This document shows positions 1 to 8,252 of a stretch of DNA of 64,000 bases, one piece after another. Under the pieces are notes generated by a model. That model was not told where the DNA came from. It saw only the letters and a program-made list of their open reading frames with translations, and did no database searches. This DNA is from Thioclava arctica. Lineage in GTDB: Bacteria; Pseudomonadota; Alphaproteobacteria; Rhodobacterales; Rhodobacteraceae. The translations under genes and the position numbers were made by a program. The stretch lies in NCBI RefSeq assembly GCF_040892615.1, contig NZ_JBFRYC010000015.1:18719-82718 (forward strand), written 5' to 3'. Position 1 is the stretch's first letter; every line of letters begins with the position of its first letter.

Positions 1-1234
1 GCACGACCCCAGCAAACGCGATTCCCATCGCCAGCGAGATTTGCCGCGTCATTGCCGAAAATGCCGTGCCCGTGCTGATTTCCGCAGCCTCCAGATCAGC
101 ATAAGCGATGGCATTGACGGCCGTAAATACCACCGCTTGTGCCGCCCCGCCGATCAGCAGTAGCGGGATAAGCTGCCAATCGAAAATGCTGGTGACAGTC
201 GCAAAGCCAAAGATCGTGACGCCGCGGATCAACGCGGCCAGTACCATTACCGGTTTGAACCCAAAACGATCAAGAAAACGGGGCGCAATCGCGCGCATCG
301 ACACCGCTCCCACAGCGTTCAGCCCGCTGAGTGCGCCTGATACCATGATCGTGGTGCCCAGCCCCAGCTGGAAGAACAGCGGCAACAGCAGCGAGATCGC
401 GCCGTTGGAAAGGCGAAAAATCAGCCCTCCAATCGTGCCAATATCGAAAGTGCGATGGCGAAACAGGCTTAGATCGAGCAACGCATCGCTCCTCCCTGAG
501 GCACGCAGCCCGTAAAGGATCAGCAAGATCACCCCCAGCACAGCTAGTCCCGTCGCGGCTTGCCAGGGCAAGATATGCTCGCCCAGTGACGACAGCCCTG
601 TCATGGCCGCGACAAGCCCCGAGGCGGAGAGCACAAACCCCGGCAGATCAAAAGGTTTCGCCATCGCCGGGCCGTCTTTTGGCATCACCTTTAGGGTCAG
701 CGTAATCGCGGCGGCGGCCAGTGGCAGGTTGATCAAGAAGATCGCGCGCCAGCCCAGATAGGTGGTGACCGAGGCCCCCACGAAAGGCCCGATGGCAGGC
801 CCGATCAGCGCAGGCAGGGTGACATAGACCATCGCGCGGGTGATTTCAGACCGCTCGGTATGGCGCAGCACGATGATGCGCCCCACGGGAGACATCAGCG
901 CCGCCCCCAGACCTTGCACGGCGCGCGCAGCGATCAGACCGGGCAGGCTTGTTTGCAGCGCGCAGACCAGCGAGGCGGCCGCAAAGACAATCAGCGCGGT
1001 GATAAACACCCGCTTGGCCCCAAAACGGTCGGCGATCCAGCCGGACACCGGGACAAAGGCGGCCAGCGCGATCAGATAGGTTGCCATCGCCATCTTGAGC
1101 GACAGGACCGCCACCCCCAACTCGCGCGCAATCACCGGGACTGCGGTGGCCAGAACAGTGGCGTCCACCATCTCCATCAAGAGGGCGAGCGCCACCGTCA
1201 GGGGCAGGATATTGTCACGAAGGTTTTTCAGCAT
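1..1234 (-). CDS. MFS drug exporter, DHA2 (EmrB/QacA-like) family, 3' end outside window
   Basis: Reverse-strand translation begins MLKNLRDNILPLTVALALL and stays open for 411 codons to the window edge, so the C-terminus is missing. It is strongly hydrophobic, with MFS landmarks: an acidic residue in the first helix (MEMVDATVLATAVP), the loop 2-3 motif GWIADRFGAKRVF, and the motif-C-like stretch LPALIGPAIGPFVG. This is the pattern of proton-driven inner-membrane multidrug exporters of the DHA2 group; the substrate cannot be told. The ATG at 1234 was chosen. A GTG five codons upstream is also in frame, directly after a stop, but neither start has a strong ribosome binding site. A small DUF3096 gene lies 33 bp upstream on the same strand. 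Confidence 0.85.
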   Translation of the reverse strand, partial: MLKNLRDNILPLTVALALLMEMVDATVLATAVPVIARELGVAVLSLKMAMATYLIALAAFVPVSGWIADRFGAKRVFITALIVFAAASLVCALQTSLPGLIAARAVQGLGAALMSPVGRIIVLRHTERSEITRAMVYVTLPALIGPAIGPFVGASVTTYLGWRAIFLINLPLAAAAITLTLKVMPKDGPAMAKPFDLPGFVLSASGLVAAMTGLSSLGEHILPWQAATGLAVLGVILLILYGLRASGRSDALLDLSLFRHRTFDIGTIGGLIFRLSNGAISLLLPLFFQLGLGTTIMVSGALSGLNAVGAVSMRAIAPRFLDRFGFKPVMVLAALIRGVTIFGFATVTSIFDWQLIPLLLIGGAAQAVVFTAVNAIAYADLEAAEISTGTAFSAMTRQISLAMGIAFAGVV

Positions 1235-1267
1235 GGCCAAAGGCACTTAGCGCAGGAAATGCCGAAG

Positions 1268-1435
1268 TCACCCCATCGGCGTGCCAATCATCAACGGAAA
1301 CAATCCCGCCAGTCCGATCGCGATCAGATAGACCGCCACGATATAGCTTAAAAGACGTGGGAAAATTAAGATGAGCACGCCTGCGAATACTGCCATCAGC
1401 GGCGCGAGCATCACCATCGACCCTGAATATACCAT
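1268..1435 (-). CDS. DUF3096 small membrane protein
   Basis: This 55-residue protein reads MVYSGSMVMLAPLMAVFAG and continues with a hydrophobic stretch containing LIFPRLLSYIVAVYLIAIG. The FPRLL-Y-VA-YLI pattern is typical of DUF3096, a family of about 50 residues with two membrane segments and no known function. A clear Shine-Dalgarno (GGAGG) sits six bases before the ATG, which supports this short gene. It lies between bdhA upstream and the MFS exporter downstream, all on the minus strand, and could be co-transcribed with either. Confidence 0.75.
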   Translation of the reverse strand: MVYSGSMVMLAPLMAVFAGVLILIFPRLLSYIVAVYLIAIGLAGLFPLMIGTPMG

Positions 1436-1471
1436 TTAAACCTCCATCACGTCACCGACTGGCAAGACCCA

Positions 1472-2260
1472 TCAGTTCATATACCAGCCATGGCTGACCA
1501 CCAGGCTTTGGCCCGTCAGCGCGTTGCTTGGGAAGGCGGCAAAGACATAGGCCACTTCGGCGACATCCTCGACCGTTGTGAATTCGGTATCGACGGTGCC
1601 CCCGAGCATGATGTCATTGACGACCTCTTCTTCGGAAATCCCCAGATCCTTGGCCTGTTCGGGGATCTGTTTTTCCACCAGCGGCGTTTTCACGAAACCG
1701 GGGCAGATCACATTGGCACGCACGCCGTATTTGCCGCCCTCTTTCGAGATCACGCGCGCCAGACCCAGCAGCCCGTGCTTGGCCGTGACATAGGCGGATT
1801 TGAGCGGCGAGGCCTCTTTTGAGTGGACCGAGCCCATGAAAATGATCGAGCCCGATTTTTGCGTCTTCATGTAGGGGATCACCGCCTTGGAGGTCAAAAA
1901 TCCGCCATCAAGGTGGACCGAGAGCAGAAATTTCCAATCCTTGAACGGGAAGTCCTCGATCGGATGGACGATCTGGATGCCGGCATTGGAGACCAAAACG
2001 TCAATGCGGCCCCATTTATCGGCCACCGCCTTGACGCCGGCATTGACCTGATCTTCATCGGTCACGTTCATCTCGACGGCCATCGCGCGGCCCGGTCCTT
2101 GGGCGTTCAATTCATCGGCAGTCGCCTGCGCGACCGCCAGCTTGAGGTCGGCAATCGCAACCTTGGCACCACCTGCGACATAGCGCTCAGCAATCGCCTT
2201 GCCGATGCCCGAGGCCGCGCCGGTGATGATGCAGATTTTGTCTTTCAGATCGAGGGTCAT
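1472..2260 (-). CDS. bdhA: 3-hydroxybutyrate dehydrogenase (SDR family)
   Basis: This 262-residue short-chain dehydrogenase should interconvert (R)-3-hydroxybutyrate and acetoacetate with NAD in the cytosol. The Rossmann motif TGAASGIG is at residues 14-21, NAG is at about 92-94, and the catalytic Ser144, Tyr157 and Lys161 are present (GSVHSKEASP, SAYVTAKHG). The C-terminal region VVSHGWYMN and the length match bacterial D-beta-hydroxybutyrate dehydrogenases. It is the third gene of a minus-strand cassette behind a patatin-like hydrolase and acetoacetate decarboxylase. That order fits breakdown or use of polyhydroxybutyrate-derived ketone bodies. The specificity assignment rests on family resemblance and this context. 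Confidence 0.9.
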   Translation of the reverse strand: MTLDLKDKICIITGAASGIGKAIAERYVAGGAKVAIADLKLAVAQATADELNAQGPGRAMAVEMNVTDEDQVNAGVKAVADKWGRIDVLVSNAGIQIVHPIEDFPFKDWKFLLSVHLDGGFLTSKAVIPYMKTQKSGSIIFMGSVHSKEASPLKSAYVTAKHGLLGLARVISKEGGKYGVRANVICPGFVKTPLVEKQIPEQAKDLGISEEEVVNDIMLGGTVDTEFTTVEDVAEVAYVFAAFPSNALTGQSLVVSHGWYMN

Positions 2261-2295
2261 GGAGTAACTCCTTGGGTTAACTTATTAAAATTATG

Positions 2296-3036
2296 TCAGG
2301 CGAGGTAGTCATGGACCACCGTGCCCAGACCCAGCGTCAGATCGGTAAGAATGTGGCTGGCCGAGACCACCTCGTGCACGGGCAGATCGGCGACCGGGGC
2401 GAGGGCGTGTTCAAACAGCTCCAGCCGGGCAGGGGCGGACCATGCGCCTTTGACGGTCACGTCTTGCGAAGCATAGCGCACCAGCTCGCAAATCCGCGGC
2501 GTGCAATCGACATGCGGGATGATCTTGAGCAGGAAGGCCGGGGCCTCGACGGCGGCCTTGGCCTGCGCCAAATCCATCGCGGTATATTTGAACCCCATCG
2601 TGGCCGTGGCAATGCGCACCGGGCCAATATCGAGCGTGCCCAGCAGCGTGTCTTTCTCGACGCTCAGACGCGGCGCGCCCAGTTTCTTGGGAAAGCCCCA
2701 AATCTCGCGCCCGCCCGCAATCGGGGCTTCGTCATCAAGATACATCGCGTGGCTATAGCCGCCCTCGACCCCATTGAAACTGACGGGAATGACTTGGCCG
2801 CTTTCGGTATAATCGCCAAAGCCAGTCGAATTGGGCATGCGGATGAATTCAAATTTCACAAGGCCCTCGGGATTGGGCACAAGGGGTTCGGGCACCACGT
2901 CGCGCAACAGATTGGGATCGGTGTGATAGGTGATGGTAAAGAATTCGCGGTTGATAAAACGATACGGGCCGGGCGGAAATGCGGGGCTGGTGAGGGGCAT
3001 TGCGAAAGCGGTTTTGAGAACATCGTCTTGTTTCAT
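2296..3036 (-). CDS. adc: acetoacetate decarboxylase
   Basis: This 246-residue protein has the acetoacetate decarboxylase signature REIWGFPKKLG. Lys117 matches the Schiff-base lysine of the clostridial enzyme and Lys118 the neighbour that lowers its pKa. The expected reaction is acetoacetate to acetone plus CO2 in the cytosol. The start codon overlaps the stop of the upstream patatin gene by four bases (ATGA), so the two are translationally coupled. bdhA follows 35 bp downstream. Acetoacetate made by BdhA could be removed by this enzyme; that link is inference from gene order. Confidence 0.92.
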   Translation of the reverse strand: MKQDDVLKTAFAMPLTSPAFPPGPYRFINREFFTITYHTDPNLLRDVVPEPLVPNPEGLVKFEFIRMPNSTGFGDYTESGQVIPVSFNGVEGGYSHAMYLDDEAPIAGGREIWGFPKKLGAPRLSVEKDTLLGTLDIGPVRIATATMGFKYTAMDLAQAKAAVEAPAFLLKIIPHVDCTPRICELVRYASQDVTVKGAWSAPARLELFEHALAPVADLPVHEVVSASHILTDLTLGLGTVVHDYLA

Positions 3037-4286
3037 CGGAGGGCTCCAAACTTCGGATATCGCAGGCTTAAATCAAAGGCTTTCATGCCCTCGCCGGGGG
3101 CCAGTAGGGTTTCCCAATCGGCATTGGCATGGCTGCGCTGCACGTCGCGGCTTCCGGCCTGCCAATGCTCCAGCATTGAGGGGCGCGAGAACTCGTAATC
3201 TTTTGAGCCGTTTTCATAGGCAAAATGGCGATAAATCAGGTGAATGACCGTCACGTCCGAATTTGCGGCCGCATCCATCAGCAGTCGCAGGTCGGGATCG
3301 TCGCGCAACTCGGGGGGGAGTTTTGCCGCCAGCCGACGTGCAAGCTCTGACACGCGCGACAAGTCCTTCATCCGGTCGGTCGTTGCGCGGGTGCGCGATG
3401 AAAACCGGATGTCCTTTTCGCGCGTCTCGATGCCCGCAAGCGTCGCGGGGGCCTCACCCGATGCTGGAAACAGATCGACCTGATAGATCAAAAGCGGCGG
3501 GCAATTGCCCTGCGCGCAACTCAGTTGCAAGCCGTCCTCAAGCACGTATTGCAACGGTGCATTTGACACCAAGCCACCATCCCAATAGAGCGCCCCGTCA
3601 ATTTCGATCGGGGGAAAGCCCGGCGGCAGTGCGCCTGATGCCATCACATGATCGGGCGTGATCACGGTATCTTCGCTGTCGAAATAGGTCAGGTTGCCGG
3701 TCTCGATATTGACCGCCCCAAGGCTGACGCGCACTGGCCCGTCATTGAGCAGGTCAAAATCCACCAACCGCTCCAGCGTTTCGCGCAGTGGAGCGGTGTC
3801 GTAATAGCTGATTTTGGTCGGGTCAGTAAATTTGGTGAACCAAGCACTCGGCATGCGCGGGCGGAAAAAACCAGGCACGCCGAACATCATTGCTTCCAGA
3901 GATGAGGCGCTATTCCAAGGCCCGCGCGCGATACCCGTGGGCACGAAGGGCAAGCTGGCGGTGGCCATGCTGGTTTTTTCCCAGAAGTCCCGCAGGGCCG
4001 CTACGCGTTTTTCCGGCGGGTTACCTGCGATCAGGGCGCAATTGATCGACCCGATTGAGATCCCAGCCACCCAGTCAGGGCTTAGCCCGGAATCTGCGAG
4101 CGCCTCGAATGCGCCCGCTTGATAGGCCCCCAGCGCGCCGCCCCCTTGCAGCACCAGCACTTTATGTCGGTCTTTCGCCTGTTCAGGGATGTGGATCGGG
4201 ATATGGGCTGCGTGGCGGCGGGTCTGACCGAGCACGTCGCGGTTCGGGGATTTACGGCTTGTTCGGGTGGGGCTGCTTCGTGCCAT
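3033..4286 (-). CDS. patatin-like phospholipase / acyl hydrolase (DUF3734-type)
   Basis: This 417-residue protein has the patatin oxyanion-loop motif QGGGALGAYQAG, the nucleophile elbow GISIGS and the dyad aspartate in WDGGLVSN. After the patatin domain comes a roughly 150-residue extension, as in the bacterial DUF3734 subgroup. The ATG at 4286 is preceded by GAGGAG at good spacing; an in-frame GTG six codons upstream is less likely. The gene leads the cassette with adc (4-bp overlap) and bdhA, which suggests a role in polyhydroxybutyrate or lipid turnover. A depolymerase-like role is plausible, but the sequence cannot distinguish it from phospholipase activity. Confidence 0.85.
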   Translation of the reverse strand: MARSSPTRTSRKSPNRDVLGQTRRHAAHIPIHIPEQAKDRHKVLVLQGGGALGAYQAGAFEALADSGLSPDWVAGISIGSINCALIAGNPPEKRVAALRDFWEKTSMATASLPFVPTGIARGPWNSASSLEAMMFGVPGFFRPRMPSAWFTKFTDPTKISYYDTAPLRETLERLVDFDLLNDGPVRVSLGAVNIETGNLTYFDSEDTVITPDHVMASGALPPGFPPIEIDGALYWDGGLVSNAPLQYVLEDGLQLSCAQGNCPPLLIYQVDLFPASGEAPATLAGIETREKDIRFSSRTRATTDRMKDLSRVSELARRLAAKLPPELRDDPDLRLLMDAAANSDVTVIHLIYRHFAYENGSKDYEFSRPSMLEHWQAGSRDVQRSHANADWETLLAPGEGMKAFDLSLRYPKFGALR

Positions 4287-4400
4287 TGGAATGGCTCCTC
4301 GCACTGTGCTTCACTGGCGCTTCATCGACAGAACTCTGCGCGGATGGCGTTGTTCCTGCGCGACACGGGCATGTGTGCGCAGAGGAGGAGACGTGAAAAA

Positions 4401-4423
4401 GCCCGCCCTTTTTCGGGGCGGGC
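4401..4423 (-). terminator. rho-independent terminator after the SQR-like gene
   Basis: GCCCGCCC at 4401-4408 pairs perfectly with GGGCGGGC at 4416-4423. On the minus strand the stem is followed by TTTTTC. It lies about 190 bp past the stop of the flavoprotein gene and before the patatin gene. Nothing else was seen in the 328-bp gap 4287-4614. Confidence 0.75.
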
Positions 4424-4614
4424 AGGTGGGAGAGAACCACGGTGATAGGCGAACGCGCCCCCGCAGACCGGAGAGAGAACAGTGCGAGGGCGGCTCGTAA
4501 CGGGTGGCGCGCGATTGAGGGGGGGAGAGAGCCCCCTGTCTCGGCGCACCCGTTTGGCGGGATGTTTGCGGGCTGCGCGACCAAAATGAGGGGTTTGATT
4601 GCGCGGCACATCTG

Positions 4615-5898
4615 TCAACTTGGCAGTAGCGTTTCGATGCTCCATTCCGATATCGGCACACCCCAGCTGGGCACGCGGCCATTGTTGCGAAAAAAGATTT
4701 CCTTGTAGGCCAGCTTTTGCATATAGGGCATTTTGCCCATCCGCAGTTCCTGAATATCGCCGCCAAACCAAGAGGTTGCGTGGATGTAAAAGCCCTTGCC
4801 ACCGCCCATGTCGCCAATGCAGATGACCTCGGGGTGCCACTCTTTGTTGGCCTCGGCCTCGCTGAGGCGGCCCAGATCGCCCGCTATCTGACGCCCCACC
4901 ACGTCACATTCCTGATGCCCGATCGCGCCCAGCTTTGGCACGGTCAACGCGGCTGCATCGCCACAGGAAAACACCTCGGGGTGGTCAGGGTTGCGCATGC
5001 GCATATCGGTGACGATAAAGCCGACCTCATCGGACACTGACAGCCCCTTGAGGAAGTCATGCGGCTTCCAGTTTGGCAAAACGATCTTGAGTTCGGCCGG
5101 TAGGGAGCGCCCATCGGTGAACTCGATCCCCTCTTTGGTCAGGCGTTTGATCCCCTCGACCTTGTTGACATAGTTGAACCCCATCGAGCCCGCCGCCTCT
5201 AGCAGCTTGCCCACGACCTTCTCGCCCGCATCCTCGGCGATCAGTTCCGCCGGAGTGAAAAGGGTGATGTCTTTGGGGCCACCCTTGTTGCGCTCCCCCA
5301 GCCAATGCGCCAGCGACAAGGCAATTTCGACGGGCGGTCCCTCGCAGGCGGCCAAGGCGGTGGGCAGCCAGTCGGGGCGGCCCTTATGGCCCTGCTCAAA
5401 GCGGTCCGAACCCACCACGATCGGCCCGCCTTGATAGTCATTCTCAAGGAAGTCGATCAGCCGATTGGCATGAAACGCGTCTGAAACCGTGTGGCCATGT
5501 TCGGCAAAGCCTTCGATGTCGTCATAGGCCAGCTTGGCCCCGAGGGCGATCACGACATAATCATAGCCGCGCGCGTATTCCGGCGCACCGGGGCGTTCAT
5601 TGGGGCGAATCTTGACCGTCTTGGCGTCAATATCGAGCCCCAGAATCTCAGCCTGCACGAAATGGATGTTATCTTTGGCCAAGGCCGAGAGCAGATCCAT
5701 ATGCATCGTCACGGCCGGGTCGCGCCCCTCAAAGGCTTCAAGCGGGATATTGGGGATGAAATCGAGATAGGCTTTGCGCTCGATCAAGGTGATCTCACAA
5801 GCATCGCCTGCATAATCCCGGATCTTCTGTGCCGCCCCGAGGCCAGCAAAATTGCCCCCTAAAACAACAACCTGCGGCTTATCTTTGTGCGTAGCCAT
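4615..5898 (-). CDS. FAD-dependent oxidoreductase, sulfide:quinone oxidoreductase-like
   Basis: This 427-residue flavoprotein starts MATHKDKPQVVVLGGNFAGLG, with the FAD-binding dinucleotide fold at the N-terminus. A second FAD signature (FSCGDAAALTVPKLG) lies near residue 340. Length and layout match the SQR / type II NADH dehydrogenase-like family. Cysteines occur at several places, but I cannot confirm the three redox cysteines of a true sulfide:quinone reductase. The ATG at 5898 was chosen because it follows AAGGATAGG and puts the FAD motif at the usual distance; the reading frame stays open 43 codons further upstream. Alternatives are an FCSD-like sulfide dehydrogenase or another membrane-associated quinone reductase. 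Confidence 0.75.
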   Translation of the reverse strand: MATHKDKPQVVVLGGNFAGLGAAQKIRDYAGDACEITLIERKAYLDFIPNIPLEAFEGRDPAVTMHMDLLSALAKDNIHFVQAEILGLDIDAKTVKIRPNERPGAPEYARGYDYVVIALGAKLAYDDIEGFAEHGHTVSDAFHANRLIDFLENDYQGGPIVVGSDRFEQGHKGRPDWLPTALAACEGPPVEIALSLAHWLGERNKGGPKDITLFTPAELIAEDAGEKVVGKLLEAAGSMGFNYVNKVEGIKRLTKEGIEFTDGRSLPAELKIVLPNWKPHDFLKGLSVSDEVGFIVTDMRMRNPDHPEVFSCGDAAALTVPKLGAIGHQECDVVGRQIAGDLGRLSEAEANKEWHPEVICIGDMGGGKGFYIHATSWFGGDIQELRMGKMPYMQKLAYKEIFFRNNGRVPSWGVPISEWSIETLLPS

Positions 5899-6129
5899 GG
5901 CGGCCCTATCCTTTGCTCGTCGCTTGCCGACGCTGTCATGACAACTGATGCGCAGATGCAGCGGTTCCCAAATTTCAAAGCGTTCTCGCCAATGTGATTG
6001 GCTCGGGACGTGGCGTGCTGAGGCCAATTAATTGCGCGGCGAAGGCGGAAAAGCGCTTGGGGTTGTCACAGGTCAAACGCGCCACGCTTAGAATGTGCTA
6101 ATCTCATGCCTCAACCTATGGAGGATGCC

Positions 6130-6501
6130 ATGGCTGTTACGAAATTATCACCGGGTTCTAAAGCGGCAGGCTTCATGCCATTGCCCGATAGTGGCGATGT
6201 CTCGCAGATCGTTACGCCGCATTTGCATATGGCAGATGCGTTGATTGCTCGGAATATCGAGATGCTCCATTTCCTGAAAGCGCGCTTTGAACGTGATCGA
6301 GAGATGATCGGCAAGCTTGCGGACGAGCGCGACCCGATGAAAGCGATGAGCCTTTGGGGCGAGTTCTGGCAGGGCACGATGACCGATTACAGCACGCAGA
6401 TGACCAAGCTGGCCACCTCTGCCAGCGGCCTCGCTGAGCAAGCGGTGCGCGCGGCCACTGAAGAAAGCGAGGCGATCGCGAAAGCGACTGCGGGAAAGTG
6501 A
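6130..6501 (+). CDS. phasin family protein
   Basis: This 123-residue protein has the phasin pattern: a short N-terminal region, then a long amphipathic helix (about residues 35-118) rich in Ala, Lys and Glu. It includes the family-like stretches MSLWGEFWQGTMTDYS and TKLATSASGLAEQAVRAA. Phasins coat polyhydroxyalkanoate granules, and the nearby patatin-adc-bdhA cassette fits that. The ATG at 6130 follows GGAGG at five bases; a longer start eight codons upstream overlaps this ribosome binding site and is less likely. The gene is transcribed away from the SQR-like gene. Confidence 0.75.
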   Translation: MAVTKLSPGSKAAGFMPLPDSGDVSQIVTPHLHMADALIARNIEMLHFLKARFERDREMIGKLADERDPMKAMSLWGEFWQGTMTDYSTQMTKLATSASGLAEQAVRAATEESEAIAKATAGK

Positions 6502-6504
6502 CGA

Positions 6505-6552
6505 CTCAGACGGGTAGATCACCGGTCAGCCTGACCGACGTGCCCGTCTGAG
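6505..6552 (+). terminator. nested hairpin after the phasin gene
   Basis: CTCAGACGGG at 6505-6514 pairs with CCCGTCTGAG at 6543-6552, a perfect 10-bp stem starting three bases after the phasin stop. Inside it a second hairpin (GGTCA/TGACC, 6524-6536) can form. There is no T-tract, so it may be an mRNA 3'-end stabiliser rather than a simple terminator. Confidence 0.5.
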
Positions 6553-6572
6553 ACGCCAACATGACGATTGGT

Positions 6573-6598
6573 GCGGCGGGGCATGTGTAACCCGCCGC
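6573..6598. terminator. hairpin between convergent phasin and mnmA genes
   Basis: GCGGCGGG (6573-6580) and CCCGCCGC (6591-6598) form an 8-bp GC stem with a 10-base loop between two convergent genes. It lacks a clear T-run on either strand, so intrinsic termination is likely but not certain. Confidence 0.5.
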
Positions 6599-6612
6599 GC
6601 CGTTATCACGTC

Positions 6613-7749
6613 TTAGCCCTTCCAGATCCAGCCGCCGCCAAAGATACGGCTGTCATCGGGGGCGTAGAACACGCAGGCCTGTCCGGGGCTGACGCCTTCT
6701 TCGGGGACCAGCAGTTCCACCTCTGCCGTCGTCTCTGACAGCGGGCGAATGATCGCCTCACGCGGCGGGCGGGTTGAGCGGACCTTGACGCCCAGATGCC
6801 ACTCCTTGCGCGAGGTAAATGCCTCATCGCCCAGCCAGTTGATTTCGCGCACCGGGATGATGCGGGTCGAGAGCGCCTCTTTCGGGCCCACGACCACATG
6901 GCGGGAGTCGGGATCAAGCTTGACCACGTAAAGCGGATCTTCCAGCCCACCGATGCCCAAACCGCGCCGCTGCCCGACCGTATAATGGATCACGCCGCGA
7001 TGCTGGCCCAGAACATTACCCTCCATATCCACGATATCGCCGGGATCCGCCGCGCCGGGGCGCAGCTTTTCGATCACCGAGGCATAATCGCCATTGGGCA
7101 CGAAACAAATATCCTGACTGTCGGGCTTATCCGCCACTGCCAGCCCATATTTTGCCGCCAAGGCGCGGGTCTCGGCCTTGGACGCCAGATGGCCCAGCGG
7201 AAAGCGCAAATAAGACAGCTGCTCGGGTGAGGTCGAGAACAGGAAATAGCTTTGGTCGCGATTGGCATCTGCGGCGCAATGCAGTTCTGGGCCCAATGCG
7301 CCGATCTTGCGCTGGATGTAATGGCCCGTCGCCATGCAATCGGCGTCCAGATCTTTCGCTGTCTCCAGCAAGTCCTTGAACTTCACGCGCTCATTGCAGC
7401 GGATGCAGGGCACCGGGGTCGCCCCGCCCAAATACGCATCAGCGAACTCGTCGATCACCGCCTCGCGGAAGGTGTTTTCGTAATCCAGCACGTAATGGGG
7501 AAAGCCCATCTCCTCGGCCACGCGGCGCGCATCGTGAATATCTTGCCCCGCACAGCACGCGCCTTTTTTCGCCAAGGCTGCGCCGTGATCGTAAAGCTGC
7601 AACGTCACGCCCACCACATCATAGCCTTCCTCGGCCAGTTGCGCCGCCACAACCGAGCTATCGACGCCGCCTGACATGGCAACGACGACACGGGTTTCGC
7701 TGGGCGGCTTGGCGAATCCCAGCGAGTTGAGAGGCAAATCTTTAGGCAT
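6613..7749 (-). CDS. mnmA: tRNA-specific 2-thiouridylase MnmA
   Basis: This 378-residue cytosolic enzyme thiolates U34 of tRNA-Lys, -Glu and -Gln. The PP-loop ATP pyrophosphatase motif SGGVDSSVVA is near residue 26. CIRCNERVKF and a later CFVPNGDY supply the conserved cysteines of the family, and GHY and YFLF motifs are in the expected order. Length is normal. It is transcribed alone on the minus strand, convergent with the phasin gene and divergent from sciP. The 129-bp region to sciP should hold both promoters. Confidence 0.95.
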   Translation of the reverse strand: MPKDLPLNSLGFAKPPSETRVVVAMSGGVDSSVVAAQLAEEGYDVVGVTLQLYDHGAALAKKGACCAGQDIHDARRVAEEMGFPHYVLDYENTFREAVIDEFADAYLGGATPVPCIRCNERVKFKDLLETAKDLDADCMATGHYIQRKIGALGPELHCAADANRDQSYFLFSTSPEQLSYLRFPLGHLASKAETRALAAKYGLAVADKPDSQDICFVPNGDYASVIEKLRPGAADPGDIVDMEGNVLGQHRGVIHYTVGQRRGLGIGGLEDPLYVVKLDPDSRHVVVGPKEALSTRIIPVREINWLGDEAFTSRKEWHLGVKVRSTRPPREAIIRPLSETTAEVELLVPEEGVSPGQACVFYAPDDSRIFGGGWIWKG

Positions 7750-7878
7750 GTTGAACGGACCTTTAACCAGACCCGCTGAAATATAGGAAAATGCGACGCA
7801 CTCACAACCCTCTGTTTCACACGCTGTTAAGAGCGATCGCGCAAACTGCCCGGTGTGAAGAGGAAGAAGGGGTGTCCC

Positions 7879-8157
7879 ATGTATCTCAAGAAAGTCGATG
7901 GTCCACGCGCTGTGACCCTGCCTGACGGCTCGGTCCTGACCCGCGCTGACCTACCGCCCGCCCAGACCCGACGCTGGGTCGCCAGCCGCAAAGCCTTGAT
8001 TGTTCGCGCACTCTCCCATGGGTTGATTTCCCGTCCCGAGTTGATTGAGCGATACGAGTTGTCCGATGAAGAGCTCGATATCTGGATCGAGGCAATTAAA
8101 AAACACGGAACAAAAGGTTTGAAAGTGACCGCAATTCAGAAATTCAGACAACTTTAG
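7879..8157 (+). CDS. sciP: DUF1153 / SciP-type CtrA inhibitor
   Basis: This 92-residue helix-turn-helix protein has the DUF1153 pattern: a short beta hairpin (LPDGSVLTRADLPP), then RRWVASRKALIVRAL and the helical ERYELSDEELDIWIEAI. In Caulobacter, SciP binds CtrA and blocks its recruitment of RNA polymerase. The start at 7879 matches family length and follows AGAAGG; an ATG eight codons upstream is possible. The next gene on the same strand is ctrA, 95 bp on, so antagonist and target are neighbours. Confidence 0.85.
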   Translation: MYLKKVDGPRAVTLPDGSVLTRADLPPAQTRRWVASRKALIVRALSHGLISRPELIERYELSDEELDIWIEAIKKHGTKGLKVTAIQKFRQL

Positions 8158-8195
8158 GTTGCATTGTCACGAAATCGTGCGAAGGTAACCGGGTA

Positions 8196-8238
8196 TTAAC
8201 CAATTGATGGCAGGCTCATTCCTGACTGAGGGATTAAC
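8196..8238 (+). promoter_or_regulatory. possible CtrA half-sites upstream of ctrA
   Basis: TTAACCAA starts at 8195 and a second TTAAC lies at about 8234, in the 95-bp region before ctrA. CtrA recognises TTAA-N7-TTAA or a TTAACCAT half-site, so these could serve autoregulation. Neither is a full box and the spacing is not canonical. Confidence 0.3.
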
Positions 8239-8252
8239 GCGGAGAACCCAAG

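Noticed and set aside
4252..4611. 119-codon minus-strand frame in the gap before the patatin gene
   Set aside because: It crosses the intrinsic terminator at 4401-4423 and has low-complexity translation.
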